Assembly (NCBI GenBank): GCA_016787445.1
Contig: JAEUTQ010000056.1
Location: forward strand, 30,567 to 94,566
Reading direction: 5' to 3'
Length of the DNA: 64,000 nt
DNA from: Bacteroidia bacterium
GTDB lineage: Bacteria; Bacteroidota; Bacteroidia; B-17B0; Aurantibacillaceae
Shown: positions 39,029 through 48,849 of the stretch, piece after piece
Layout of the letters: each line of letters starts with the position of its first letter
Position numbering within the stretch: the stretch's first letter is position 1
Notes under the pieces: model-generated
Told to the model about the DNA's origin: nothing
Databases searched by the model: none
The model's input: the letters and a program-made list of their open reading frames with translations, nothing else
Program-made: the position numbers and the translations under genes

Positions 39029-40908
39029 TATTTTAATATCGGTAGAAGAATCGTTGAAGGATTCTGTTTCTGATGGTAAATTTTAATATCTGACTTCACG
39101 AAATCTTTTTCTTCGCAATGGTAAATATCCACAAACTGTTGAGGGTTTCTGTCAGCCAAAGGAAACCAGCTGCTTTGAATTTGTATCATCAGTTTATGTC
39201 CTTTTTTAAATGTGTGAGCAACATCCGGTAGGTCAAATTTTACTTTGGTGATTTCACCGGGTTTAAATGCTTCCGGTTTTTCAAAACTGTTTCTGAATTT
39301 CCCACGCATAATTTCGCCTCTTACCAACATTTGATACCCTGCCATTAAATAATTGTTTTTTACGCCATCGCAACAATACGCTGTGTCATATTCAAATTTA
39401 TCAGGAAATACATCAATCACCTTCACAACAAAATCTGCATCCGTAGTACTTAGCGAAACAAATAAATCCGCTGTAACTGTTCCTCCTAAAGTTAAATCTT
39501 CGTTCAAAACATCTGTTTCAAATACCAATACATCGGGTCTTTGAGCGGCGAAACGTTGGTCGTCGGTCATGTATTCTCTTGTCCGGTGAGCGTGTGGTTC
39601 ACTGGTATACGGAACAGGCTTGTTAGGGTCGCTCGTATAATAGGAAAAGGAATTTTCTGTAGTCGGTGCATTGAAGCTTAGTTTGTTTTTTTCACTTAAA
39701 TAAATGCTGGTGTTGTTTAAATTCTTTGGCGGCCATTGCTCAAAAAATTTCCATTCATTACTACCTGTAAAAAACACACTGGCTTCCGCAATTTTTGTAG
39801 CATCGCCTTTTCCTCTGAGGTAATAATCAAAAAACGGAATTTCTATTTTTTGCTGATAGTATTCTGAAGTATGCGAACCAAATCTCACATTACCTAAATA
39901 ACTTCCTGTTCCTCTTCCCCAGCCACCATGGAACCAAGGACCCATCACTATTTTATTGTTCGTGTTTTTGCTTTGTTGTTCGATGGCTTTATATAAATTC
40001 CAGGCACCATAGCAATCTTCAGCGTCAAAAGTTCCGCCAACAACCAACATGGCCGGCTTTATATTGTAACAAGCACGTCTGGCATCTCTCGCTTTCCACC
40101 AATCATCATAATTTGGATGTGCAATTAAATCATTCCAAAATTTTATGGAGTCTCCCATGAGTTTTGTGAAGTTTTTAATAGGACCTGTCTCCAAATAAAA
40201 TTTATAATTATCAAGGATGGGAAAATCGAAACCTCGTGATCCGATTGTTGTTTGCGCAGGACGAGGTTTGCCGAATCCAGAATAAAAACTAAAGGCATCC
40301 ATCAACATGAATGCACCATTATGATGAAAGTCGTCGCCTAAAAACCATTCGGTAACCGGTGCTTGCGGACTTACTGCTTTCAATGCAGGATGTCCGCTTA
40401 ATGCTGCCATGGTGCTGTAAAATCCGGGATAAGAAATTCCGAATACACCCACATTGCCATTATTAAACGGAATGTTTTTCACCAACCAGTCAATTGCATC
40501 GTAGGTGTCACTTGCTTCATCAATATCTTTCTTCGTTTTTTTATTGGCAATAAACGGACGAACATCTACGAATTCACCTTCGCTCATCCATTTACCGCGC
40601 ACATCCTGTATCACAATAATGTAATTTTCCTTTACATAATTTTTCCAGTAAGTGAGCCATAAGCGAGATGTGAAATTATCTTCGCCATAAGGTCCGCAGG
40701 AGTAGGGCGTGCGTACCATTAATATAGGATGTTTCTCAGAAGAATTTTTGGGCATGTAAGCGGCGGTGAACAAACTTACACCATCACGCATTTTAATTTT
40801 ATATTCACGCTTGTAATAATTTTCCTTCAGCCACTTTTCATCAATATTCTGCGCACTTAGTAAAAAACCAAAGCTCAGTAAAATCAGTATCGCAATTAAT
40901 CTCTTCAT
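39028..40908 (-). CDS. Exported CocE/NonD-type serine hydrolase (X-Pro dipeptidyl-peptidase-like)
   Basis: The signal peptide is MKRLIAILILLSFGFLLSAQ. The alpha/beta-hydrolase domain has YAMPxx-type entry (RDGVSLFTAAYMPKNSSEKHPILMVRTPYS), oxyanion-side VIQDVRGKWMSEGEF and nucleophile elbow FGISYPGFYS (GxSYxG). Acid and His positions lie near GGTFDAEDCYGAW and MGPWFHGGWG. The C-terminal beta-sandwich (about 430-610; ADLFVSLSTTDADFVVKVIDVFPD, HKLMIQIQSSWFPLADRNPQQ) is the XPD C-domain. Such enzymes cleave acyl esters or amides (cocaine esterase, glutaryl-7-ACA acylase, X-Pro peptidase). It is probably periplasmic and peptide-active. It lies 4 bases from purK. Confidence 0.92.
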   Translation of the reverse strand: MKRLIAILILLSFGFLLSAQNIDEKWLKENYYKREYKIKMRDGVSLFTAAYMPKNSSEKHPILMVRTPYSCGPYGEDNFTSRLWLTYWKNYVKENYIIVIQDVRGKWMSEGEFVDVRPFIANKKTKKDIDEASDTYDAIDWLVKNIPFNNGNVGVFGISYPGFYSTMAALSGHPALKAVSPQAPVTEWFLGDDFHHNGAFMLMDAFSFYSGFGKPRPAQTTIGSRGFDFPILDNYKFYLETGPIKNFTKLMGDSIKFWNDLIAHPNYDDWWKARDARRACYNIKPAMLVVGGTFDAEDCYGAWNLYKAIEQQSKNTNNKIVMGPWFHGGWGRGTGSYLGNVRFGSHTSEYYQQKIEIPFFDYYLRGKGDATKIAEASVFFTGSNEWKFFEQWPPKNLNNTSIYLSEKNKLSFNAPTTENSFSYYTSDPNKPVPYTSEPHAHRTREYMTDDQRFAAQRPDVLVFETDVLNEDLTLGGTVTADLFVSLSTTDADFVVKVIDVFPDKFEYDTAYCCDGVKNNYLMAGYQMLVRGEIMRGKFRNSFEKPEAFKPGEITKVKFDLPDVAHTFKKGHKLMIQIQSSWFPLADRNPQQFVDIYHCEEKDFVKSDIKIYHQKQNPSTILLPILK

Positions 40909-40912
40909 ATAA

Positions 40913-42049
40913 CTAAGCTTTCACTTTTAATATTTTTTGTACGGTTTTCGCTTTTTGTTTCGCTTTTACTAATTCATCATCAGTAACAGTAACATGTCCC
41001 ATCTTGCGAAATGGTTTGGTAGTTGTTTTTCCGTAAAGGTGAACATATACACCACCAAATTTCATTACATCTTCAAGTCCTTCGTATTTGGCCGGACCTT
41101 CATAGCCCATTTCTCCCAATAAATTTATCATTACTGCGGGTTTTACAATGGAAGTATCACCGAGTGGTAAATTTAAAATGGCGCGCCAGTGCTGTTCAAA
41201 TTGTGATACAACATTTCCTTCGATGCTATGATGACCGCTGTTATGCGGACGAGGAGCGATTTCGTTCACTAAAACTTTTCCGTCTTTCGTTAAAAACATT
41301 TCAACGGCTAATAATCCAACAATGCCTAATTTTTCAGCCACTGTCGTTGCGATGGAGTAGGCTTCCTTCTCTATACTTTTTTTAACGTTGGCCGGAGAGA
41401 AAAGAAACTCTACCAAGTTGGCTTGAGGATTAAACTCACATTCAACGCAAGGGAAACATTTTGTTTCTCCACTTGCATTACGTGCAACGATCACCGAAAT
41501 TTCTTTATCGAAATCCACCAAACGTTCAAGAACACTGGGCTCTATAAAAGCTTTCTCCAAATTATCGGGGTTGTTTAATTTCACAACACCTTTACCATCG
41601 TAACCGCCTTTTCTTAGCTTCTGGAAGAATGGAAAAAAGTCAGCGTATTTTGAGATTTGTTCTTTTGTTTCAACAAGAAAGAAATCGGCAGTTGGAATGT
41701 TATTGCGTTGATAAAACATTTTCTGTAATCCCTTGTCTTGTATGAGTTCAATCAAATCAGGTTGAGGATATACCTTTTTGCCTTCTTTTTCCAATGCTTT
41801 TAACGCTTCAGTATTTACATTTTCAATTTCTATTGTAATTACCTCTTTGTCTTTACCGAATTTATAAACGGTATCGTAGTCGGTAATACTGCCTTTCGTG
41901 AAGTTTGATATTCCTTTACAAGGCGCATTCGCATCCGGGTCTAGAACAGAAATGTTTAAGTTATAGTTAATGGCATTTTGAATAAGCATGCGCCCTAATT
42001 GTCCGCCGCCTAAAATTCCAATCTTATGTTGGGGATCGAAAGAATTCAT
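40913..42049 (-). CDS. purK: 5-(carboxyamino)imidazole ribonucleotide synthase
   Basis: The ATP-grasp enzyme of purine synthesis carboxylates AIR with bicarbonate and ATP. The N-terminal KIGILGGGQLGRMLIQNAINYNLNISVLDPDANAPC is the PurK signature. FQKLRKGGYDGKGVVKL and VNEIAPRPHNSGHHSIEG are ATP-grasp and active-site motifs. Length 378 is normal. It is the first gene of the minus-strand operon ending in nnr. purE is not in the window. Confidence 0.97.
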   Translation of the reverse strand: MNSFDPQHKIGILGGGQLGRMLIQNAINYNLNISVLDPDANAPCKGISNFTKGSITDYDTVYKFGKDKEVITIEIENVNTEALKALEKEGKKVYPQPDLIELIQDKGLQKMFYQRNNIPTADFFLVETKEQISKYADFFPFFQKLRKGGYDGKGVVKLNNPDNLEKAFIEPSVLERLVDFDKEISVIVARNASGETKCFPCVECEFNPQANLVEFLFSPANVKKSIEKEAYSIATTVAEKLGIVGLLAVEMFLTKDGKVLVNEIAPRPHNSGHHSIEGNVVSQFEQHWRAILNLPLGDTSIVKPAVMINLLGEMGYEGPAKYEGLEDVMKFGGVYVHLYGKTTTKPFRKMGHVTVTDDELVKAKQKAKTVQKILKVKA

Positions 42050-42117
42050 AGAATAAATTGTCCTACAAAGTAACAGAAATTAACTTAATTCCTTAACTTT
42101 ATCTCTCTTATTTAACG

Positions 42118-44184
42118 ATGAAAAATCTATATTTTTTAGCCTTTCTTTTTGCCGGCGTTTATTGGGCTCATTCGCAGAGCCAACGTATTTGTGGTACTTC
42201 TGAAGTTATGAACCAATGGATGGAGGCTAATCCCGAAAAAGCTAAACAATTTTTAGCCCTTCAAAATGAGGCTGAAGAACTGAGTAAGAGTGGTTTTTCG
42301 TTAAAAATGAACGCGGCTACAGTTTACACCATTCCGGTTGTTTTTCATGTTTTACATTTAAATGGGTCGGAGAACATCAGCGATGCACAAATACAAGATG
42401 CATTAAATATTCTGAATCGTGATTTCAGGAAATTAAATGCGGATACTGCGAGTATTGTGAATGAATTTAAGGGATTAGCTGCTGATGTCGGCTTCGAATT
42501 TCGCTTAGCCACTAAAGATGAAAATGGTAATTGCACTAATGGAATCACGCGTCACTATGATGCGCGTACGAATTGGGTGGCTGATTTTTCAAATTATGTT
42601 TATACCTGGGATAATACGCGCTATTTGAATATTTATGTGGTAAAAACCATTACAAGTGGTGCGGCGGGTTATACTTTTTTGCCTGGTACAGTGGGATGGT
42701 CGGCGGATGCAATTGTGATTCGTCACGATTATACTGGAAGCATTGGTACAGCGTTTCCATTCGGACAGCGCTCATTAACACATGAAGTAGGACATTGGTT
42801 CAATTTGCAACATGTATGGGGTTTGACTAATAATCCGGGAGTTGCTTGTGGTGATGATGGTGTGAGTGATACGCCAATCACAAAAGGGTTTACAGGTTGT
42901 AATTTATCCGGTGCAGCGAATTGTAATCCTCCAATCAAAGAGAACGTACAGAATTACATGGATTATTCATTTTGCGGCCGCATGTTTACAATCGGACAAG
43001 CAACACGAATGAATAACGCCGCTTTAAATCCTACCGGCGGAAGAAATAATTTACATACCACATCAAATTTAATTGCTACAGGTGTTATCAATCCAATCAG
43101 TCCATGTGCACCTAAACCTGATTTTGTGGCTGACAAAACAGAAGCATGTATTGGCGACAAAGTAACATTCACTGATTTGAGTTATAACGGAGCTATAACA
43201 AATTGGAATTGGAGTTTTGCCGGAGGAAGTCCCGCAACCTCCACACTTCAAAACGCATTTACCAATTTTACCCAATCAGGTTTAGTGCCGGTGCAATTGA
43301 AAGTCAGTAACAGTGTTGGGGCAGATTCATTAATTAAAAAATTGGTAACTGTTTTACCGGGACCGGGTAGTGGAACAAATAATATAGCTCAAGGATTTGA
43401 AACCATTACATTTCCGGATAATAATTGGATTAAGAATTATCCGCAAATTGGTGCCGGATGGATTCAAACTAATACGGTTGGCGCAACAGGGAGTAAGTGT
43501 GTTATGATTGATAATTATTTGGATGCTCCGAGCGATCCCTGTTTTTTATATACACCAATGTATGATATCAGTACATTGCCAAATCCTGCGCTTACATTTA
43601 ATGTGGCGCATTCACAAAATGCGGGAGGAAGTGATGATCGTTTGCGCGTTTACGCTTCGTTCAATTGCGCCAACTCGTGGGTGCTTGTGTATAGTAAATC
43701 GGGAGCCAATTTACACACATTAGGTGCAGGAAATTATGCGAGCGGAGCCTTTAAAAACCCTTTGAGTTCACAATGGAGAAAGGAAATTGTGAGTTTGTCT
43801 TCCTTTTCATCCGTTACAAATTTGTTATTGAAGTTTGAGTTTAAGAAAGACAGTTTAAATCCCGGGAATAATATTTTTTTAGATGATATTAACTTGGAAT
43901 CCGCCAGTGGAGTCAACGAATTAAATGCAATTAATTATTGGGAGATTTATCCTAACCCTGCAAGTGAATTTGTGAGTTTACATGTGAGTTCTCTTGTTGC
44001 ACAATCAATTGATGTTGAAATAAAGGATGTGTCCGGAAAAACAGTATTCGACTCTAAAAACAATGCTATTCAACCTGGAGAAAACAGAATTAACATGCAA
44101 CTTCACGGTTTGGCTAAGGGCTTTTACCTGATAAGGTTAAAAACTGTGGACAATTTCTACATAAAGAAGTTAATTATCGACTAA
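42118..44184 (+). CDS. Secreted M43 metalloprotease with PKD-like domain and T9SS tail (paralogue 1)
   Basis: The signal peptide ends near YWAHSQS. The M43 core has TIPVVFHVLHLNGSENISDAQIQDALNILNRDF, zinc site HEVGHWFNLQH (His222, Glu223, His226, His232) and Met-turn NYMDYSFCGRMF. A PKD-type Ig domain follows (about 330-420; FVADKTEACIGDKVTFTDLSYNGAITNWNWSFAGGSP), then a MAM/jelly-roll-like region (about 425-600; GSKCVMIDNYLDAPSDPC, NIFLDDINL). The type A sorting tail ends the protein (WEIYPNPASEFVSLHV to GFYLIRLKTVDNFYIKKLII). It is adjacent and closely similar to the next gene, the result of tandem duplication. Confidence 0.93.
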   Translation: MKNLYFLAFLFAGVYWAHSQSQRICGTSEVMNQWMEANPEKAKQFLALQNEAEELSKSGFSLKMNAATVYTIPVVFHVLHLNGSENISDAQIQDALNILNRDFRKLNADTASIVNEFKGLAADVGFEFRLATKDENGNCTNGITRHYDARTNWVADFSNYVYTWDNTRYLNIYVVKTITSGAAGYTFLPGTVGWSADAIVIRHDYTGSIGTAFPFGQRSLTHEVGHWFNLQHVWGLTNNPGVACGDDGVSDTPITKGFTGCNLSGAANCNPPIKENVQNYMDYSFCGRMFTIGQATRMNNAALNPTGGRNNLHTTSNLIATGVINPISPCAPKPDFVADKTEACIGDKVTFTDLSYNGAITNWNWSFAGGSPATSTLQNAFTNFTQSGLVPVQLKVSNSVGADSLIKKLVTVLPGPGSGTNNIAQGFETITFPDNNWIKNYPQIGAGWIQTNTVGATGSKCVMIDNYLDAPSDPCFLYTPMYDISTLPNPALTFNVAHSQNAGGSDDRLRVYASFNCANSWVLVYSKSGANLHTLGAGNYASGAFKNPLSSQWRKEIVSLSSFSSVTNLLLKFEFKKDSLNPGNNIFLDDINLESASGVNELNAINYWEIYPNPASEFVSLHVSSLVAQSIDVEIKDVSGKTVFDSKNNAIQPGENRINMQLHGLAKGFYLIRLKTVDNFYIKKLIID

Positions 44185-44244
44185 AAGCCTTTCATTTTGG
44201 CTTATAATTCACTAATTTTAGGAGAATTATTTTAAGTCAATAAC

Positions 44245-46365
44245 ATGAAAAAATTATTACTCGCTATTTCAGCATTTGCAGCAATCACTGTAAATGCACA
44301 AGATTATAAATATTGCGGAACAGATCAGGCCATGAATGAATGGTTTGAGAAGAATCCTTCTGCACGTTTAGTGTATCAAACGCTCCAGCAACAAGCAAAA
44401 ACACAGGATTCAATTGCGTTTTTAAACGGATATAAAAATCCGGAGCAAAAAATGACAGCTGCTCCTATTTATACCATTCCTGTTGTATTTCACGTTCTTC
44501 ATATGGGTGGTTCAGAAAACATCAGCGATGCGCAAATTCTGGATGCGGTGAATATTTTAAATCGCGATTACCAAAAATTAAATTCAGATACTTCATTAGT
44601 GGTGACTCAATTTAAAAATTTAATTGGCGATGCTAGAGTAGAGTTCCGTTTGGCAACAAAAGATCCTTCAGGAAATTGCACGAATGGTATTACACGTCAT
44701 ATTGATCCAAATACAAACTGGACCAGCACATTGTCTCACTATATTTATTCATGGCCTCGTAATATGTACATGAATATTTATGTGGTGAAAACTATTGCAA
44801 GTGGTGCGGCAGGGTACACGTATTTACCGGGTACTTCTCCTTCATTAGCAAGTGATGCGATTGTGATTTTGCATGATTATGTTGGAAGTATTGGAACAGG
44901 TAATGTAGGAACGTCTCGCGCTTTAACGCATGAAGTTGGACATTGGTTGAATTTACCTCATGTTTGGGGCGGTACTAACAATCCGGGTGTAGCGTGTGGT
45001 GATGAAGGTGTAAGCGATACACCTATCACCAAAGGTTTTTCATCTTGTCCAAGCAGCACTACAGCAGCAATGATTTGTAATCCGGGTATCGTTGAAAATT
45101 ACCAGAACTATATGGATTATTCATATTGCTCACGTATGTTTACTACCGGTCAGGCTACTCGTATGAACAATGCATTATTAAGCGCAACTGCGCAGCGTAA
45201 TAACCTTTCTTCCAGCGGAAATTTAACGGCTACAGGTGTGAATCCAACTTCAGGTCCTTGTGCACCAATTGCTGATTTTTATACTTATTCAGGTGTTACA
45301 TATAACATATACACTATTTGTGCGGGACAAAGTTTAAGTTTTGTGGATGCATCGTATAATGCTGCTGTAACATCTCGCACATGGTCATCAACCGGTGGCG
45401 CCACTATTTCAAATATGAACGGTTCACCTACTACTATTACTTTCCCGAACGCAGGGGTGCAAACCGTTACTTTAGTATCAAGTAATGCGCAAGGTTCTAG
45501 TACAAAAACTAAAACCGTGAACGTTTTACCTAACGCGGCATTCATCACTAATTCTTATCAGGAAAGTTTTGAAGGAACAGGTTTACCAACGAACTGGACC
45601 ATCATTAATCAAACCGGTGGAACAACCTGGCAGCAATATACCGGCGCAGCAGCCAGCGGAACCAAATCGTATTACATGAATAACTCTATTAATCCTAATG
45701 GGGCTATTGATATTATTGAAACGCCATCTTATGATTTTGCCGCTAACAGTGGTGCTATCTTCACTTTCAAATACGCTTATGCTCGTTACAGCACTACTAA
45801 TGCGGATGTGTTTAAAGTACAGGCCAGCAGTAATTGCGGTGGTACATGGCAAGATATTTATACGCCTTCTAATTCAACTTTAGCTTCAGGTTCAGGTGGA
45901 ACTACAACAACTCCTTTTTTCCCAACGCCGGCTCAATTTAAAACGTACACTTTAACATCGCATCCTGCTTTTAATACCTACAAAACACAAAGCAATGTGC
46001 GTATCCGTTTCTACTTCCAGGAAGATCCGGGTGGAGGATTTGGAAATAATATTTTCTTAGATGATATTAATTTCAACTCACCATTAGGTGTAAACGAATT
46101 AACTAAATCAATTGGATTTAATGTGTTCCCGAATCCAACCAGTGGAAGCGCTAGTATTGTGTTTAACTTAAGCGATAACGCGGACGTGAAGTATTATGTA
46201 ACGGATATTACCGGTCGTATTGTTGAGTCTGAAAAATCAATGAACGCAAATCCTGGTGAGCATATCTTAACCGTAAATGAAAATAATTCATTAAAGTCGG
46301 GGGTGTATTTAGTACACTTCGAATTAAACGGACAAAAAATGTCTCGTAAATTAATTGTTGAATAA
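44245..46365 (+). CDS. Secreted M43 metalloprotease with PKD-like domain and T9SS tail (paralogue 2)
   Basis: The layout equals that of 42118-44184. The signal peptide ends ITVNAQ, M43 core has TIPVVFHVLHMGGSENISDAQILDAVNILNRDYQKLN, zinc site HEVGHWLNLPH (from His229) and NYMDYSYCSRMF. The PKD-like domain (ICAGQSLSFVDASYNAAVTSRTWSSTGGATISNMN) is followed by a jelly-roll region with NNIFLDDINF. The sorting tail is FNVFPNPTSGSASIVF to GVYLVHFELNGQKMSRKLIVE. The catalytic domains are the most alike, while propeptide and linkers differ. A strong terminator follows at 46373-46402. Confidence 0.93.
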   Translation: MKKLLLAISAFAAITVNAQDYKYCGTDQAMNEWFEKNPSARLVYQTLQQQAKTQDSIAFLNGYKNPEQKMTAAPIYTIPVVFHVLHMGGSENISDAQILDAVNILNRDYQKLNSDTSLVVTQFKNLIGDARVEFRLATKDPSGNCTNGITRHIDPNTNWTSTLSHYIYSWPRNMYMNIYVVKTIASGAAGYTYLPGTSPSLASDAIVILHDYVGSIGTGNVGTSRALTHEVGHWLNLPHVWGGTNNPGVACGDEGVSDTPITKGFSSCPSSTTAAMICNPGIVENYQNYMDYSYCSRMFTTGQATRMNNALLSATAQRNNLSSSGNLTATGVNPTSGPCAPIADFYTYSGVTYNIYTICAGQSLSFVDASYNAAVTSRTWSSTGGATISNMNGSPTTITFPNAGVQTVTLVSSNAQGSSTKTKTVNVLPNAAFITNSYQESFEGTGLPTNWTIINQTGGTTWQQYTGAAASGTKSYYMNNSINPNGAIDIIETPSYDFAANSGAIFTFKYAYARYSTTNADVFKVQASSNCGGTWQDIYTPSNSTLASGSGGTTTTPFFPTPAQFKTYTLTSHPAFNTYKTQSNVRIRFYFQEDPGGGFGNNIFLDDINFNSPLGVNELTKSIGFNVFPNPTSGSASIVFNLSDNADVKYYVTDITGRIVESEKSMNANPGEHILTVNENNSLKSGVYLVHFELNGQKMSRKLIVE

Positions 46366-46372
46366 AAACTAT

Positions 46373-46402
46373 AGCAGACTGCCTTAAGCAGTCTGCTTTT
46401 TC
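46373..46402 (+). terminator. Terminator after the second M43 gene
   Basis: Perfect 10-bp stem AGCAGACTGC (46373-46382) with 46388-46397, loop CTTAA, then T's. It lies between the protease gene and pheT. Confidence 0.92.
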
Positions 46403-46420
46403 TGTTGATTTAAATTACCT

Positions 46421-48847
46421 ATGAAGATTTCTTATAATTGGTTAAAGACTTTAATCAATACCGAATTAAAACCTGAAGATATTTCACGTTTGCTAACGGA
46501 TTGTGGACTTGAAGTAGAAAGCATGGAAGCTTTTGAATCTGTAAAAGGCGGATTAAAAGGCGTAGTTGTTGGTGAAGTAATGGAGCGCGAAAAGCATCCT
46601 GACGCTGATCGCTTAAGTTTAACGAAGGTAAATGTAGGCGGAGAGAATTTACTTTCCATTGTTTGCGGTGCGCCAAACGTAGCAGCCGGACAAAAAGTTT
46701 TAGTGGCTACAGTTGGTTGTACTTTGTTTCCAAGTGAAGGCGACCCAATTGAAATTAAAAAATCAAAAATTCGCGGTGCAGTAAGTGAAGGAATGATTTG
46801 CGCTGAGGATGAAATTGGTGTCGGGAAAAGTCATGATGGTATTTTAGTTTTACCGGCGGATACAAAAGTAGGAATGCCGGCTGCCGATTATTTTAAATTG
46901 GAGAACGATGTTGTTTTTGAAATCGGATTAACACCTAATCGTAGTGATGCAGCCTCTCATCTTGGAGTAGCGCGTGATTTGGCTGCTGTATTAAAAACCA
47001 TTGATTCGAATAGTTCTGCAGAAGCAAAAATTATTGGTATTCGTGAGTTACCTCCTGCCACAGGATTAAATACAGTTGAAATAAAAATAGAAAACACCAG
47101 TGCTTGTAAACGTTACAGCGGTTTAGTGGTGAGTGGAATTACTGTTTCGGCATCTCCCGATTGGTTGCAAAACCGGTTAAAAGCAATTGGATTGCGTCCG
47201 ATTAATAATGTAGTAGATATAACCAATTTTGTATTGCATGAATTAGGACAGCCTTTGCATGCTTTTGATTTGGAAAAAATTAAAGGCAATAAGGTTATAG
47301 TAAAAACATGCGCCGAAGGAACTAAATTTAAAACATTGGATGAAGTAGAAAGAAAACTTTCTGCCAATGATTTAATGATTTGCAATGAAAGCGAACCAAT
47401 GTGTATCGCCGGTGTATTTGGTGGAATAGACAGTGGTGTTACTGAATCTACAAAAGCAGTGTTTTTAGAAAGTGCCTATTTCGATAGTGCTTATATCCGC
47501 AAAACAGGAAAGCACCACGGATTAAAAACAGACGCAAGTTTCCGTTTCGAAAGAGGTACAGATCCTGAAATGACTGTAACTGCTTTAAAGCGCGCTGCAA
47601 GTTTAATGATGGAAATTTGCGGAGGAACTTTAAGTATGGATGTTGTTGATGTTTATCCTGAGAAATTAGAGCCTTATAAAGTAGCCTTCTCCTATAAAAA
47701 CTGTCACGATTTAATTGGCAAGAACATCGACAAATCTGTTATCAAGAATATTATTACGGCCTTAGGTATAGAAATCAGCAGTGAAGGTGCCGACGGCTTA
47801 TTGTTGAATGTTCCTCGATTCAAAACGGATGTTACTCGTGAAGCGGATGTGATTGAGGAAGTAATGCGCGTGTACGGGTATAATAATGTTGAAATAAACA
47901 ATCAAATTTCATTCGGTGTACAGCAAAACGTGTTTACCTCTACGAATGAATTAGAAAATAAGATCGCTGATTTATTGATTGGATATGGATTCAATGAAAT
48001 CATGTCTTTGTCATTAACCAAAGAAGCGCTTTATCAAGATAATACTGCATTGGTAAAAGTTGTGAATCCTTTGAGTCAGGATTTGAATGTATTGCGCGGC
48101 AATATGCTTTATAGCGGACTTGAAGCCATTTCCTATAATTCAAACCGTAAGAACGCTGATATTAAGTTTTATGAGGTCGGAAAAACATATTCGTATAATG
48201 CTGAAGCTGAATTTAAGTACAGTGAGCAGAAACATTTGAGTTTGTTTGTAAGCGGTAAGAAAATAAATGAAAATCCTTATCAAAAGGCGGGAGATGTAGA
48301 TTTCGCTTATATCAAAGCATGTGCGGAATCTGTCTTAAAAAAATTAGGCATTACAAATTATGCGGTGAGTGAGGGCGACAATAACACAATGTCTTATTCG
48401 ATGGTTTATACAGCCAAGAAAAAAGTGTTAGTGGAAATTGGCGCTGTAGCGAAATCCGAATTAAAGAAATTTGATTTGAATCAGGCTGTGTTTTATGCTG
48501 ATTTCAACTTAGATGTTTTGTTTGAATTAAATCGTAAGAACAAAACAGAATATGCTGAGATACCGAAATTCCCGGCTGTGCGTCGCGATTTAGCGATGTT
48601 ACTCGATAAATCGGTGAAGTATACACAAATTGAAGAATTAGCCTATACGGCAGAGCGTAAATTCTTAAAGGAAGTAAACTTATTTGATATTTACGAAGGA
48701 GAAAAAATTGGTGCCGATAAAAAATCCTATGCCGTTAGCTTTACATTGTTAAATGAAGAAAGTACTTTAACGGATAAGCAGATCGAAAGCATCATGCAAA
48801 AATTAATTACTACCTATAAAGAGAAACTAAACGCTGAGTTGAGATAA
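46421..48847 (+). CDS. pheT: Phenylalanyl-tRNA synthetase beta chain
   Basis: The 808-residue protein starts MKISYNWLKTLINTELKPEDISRLLTDCGLEVE. The tRNA-binding EMAP-like domain (about 40-150; GVVVGEVMEREKHPDADRLSLTKVNVGG), B3/B4 editing domain (SDAASHLGVARDLAAVL, GLRPINNVVDITNFVLHELGQPLHAFD), B5 (LIGKNIDKSVIKNIITALGIEI) and C-terminal ferredoxin-like anticodon domain (FPAVRRDLAMLLDKSVKYTQIEEL) are in the usual order. It forms the alpha2beta2 PheRS with PheS, which is not encoded here. The next gene starts 2 bases after its stop. Confidence 0.98.
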   Translation: MKISYNWLKTLINTELKPEDISRLLTDCGLEVESMEAFESVKGGLKGVVVGEVMEREKHPDADRLSLTKVNVGGENLLSIVCGAPNVAAGQKVLVATVGCTLFPSEGDPIEIKKSKIRGAVSEGMICAEDEIGVGKSHDGILVLPADTKVGMPAADYFKLENDVVFEIGLTPNRSDAASHLGVARDLAAVLKTIDSNSSAEAKIIGIRELPPATGLNTVEIKIENTSACKRYSGLVVSGITVSASPDWLQNRLKAIGLRPINNVVDITNFVLHELGQPLHAFDLEKIKGNKVIVKTCAEGTKFKTLDEVERKLSANDLMICNESEPMCIAGVFGGIDSGVTESTKAVFLESAYFDSAYIRKTGKHHGLKTDASFRFERGTDPEMTVTALKRAASLMMEICGGTLSMDVVDVYPEKLEPYKVAFSYKNCHDLIGKNIDKSVIKNIITALGIEISSEGADGLLLNVPRFKTDVTREADVIEEVMRVYGYNNVEINNQISFGVQQNVFTSTNELENKIADLLIGYGFNEIMSLSLTKEALYQDNTALVKVVNPLSQDLNVLRGNMLYSGLEAISYNSNRKNADIKFYEVGKTYSYNAEAEFKYSEQKHLSLFVSGKKINENPYQKAGDVDFAYIKACAESVLKKLGITNYAVSEGDNNTMSYSMVYTAKKKVLVEIGAVAKSELKKFDLNQAVFYADFNLDVLFELNRKNKTEYAEIPKFPAVRRDLAMLLDKSVKYTQIEELAYTAERKFLKEVNLFDIYEGEKIGADKKSYAVSFTLLNEESTLTDKQIESIMQKLITTYKEKLNAELR

Positions 48848-48849
48848 AT

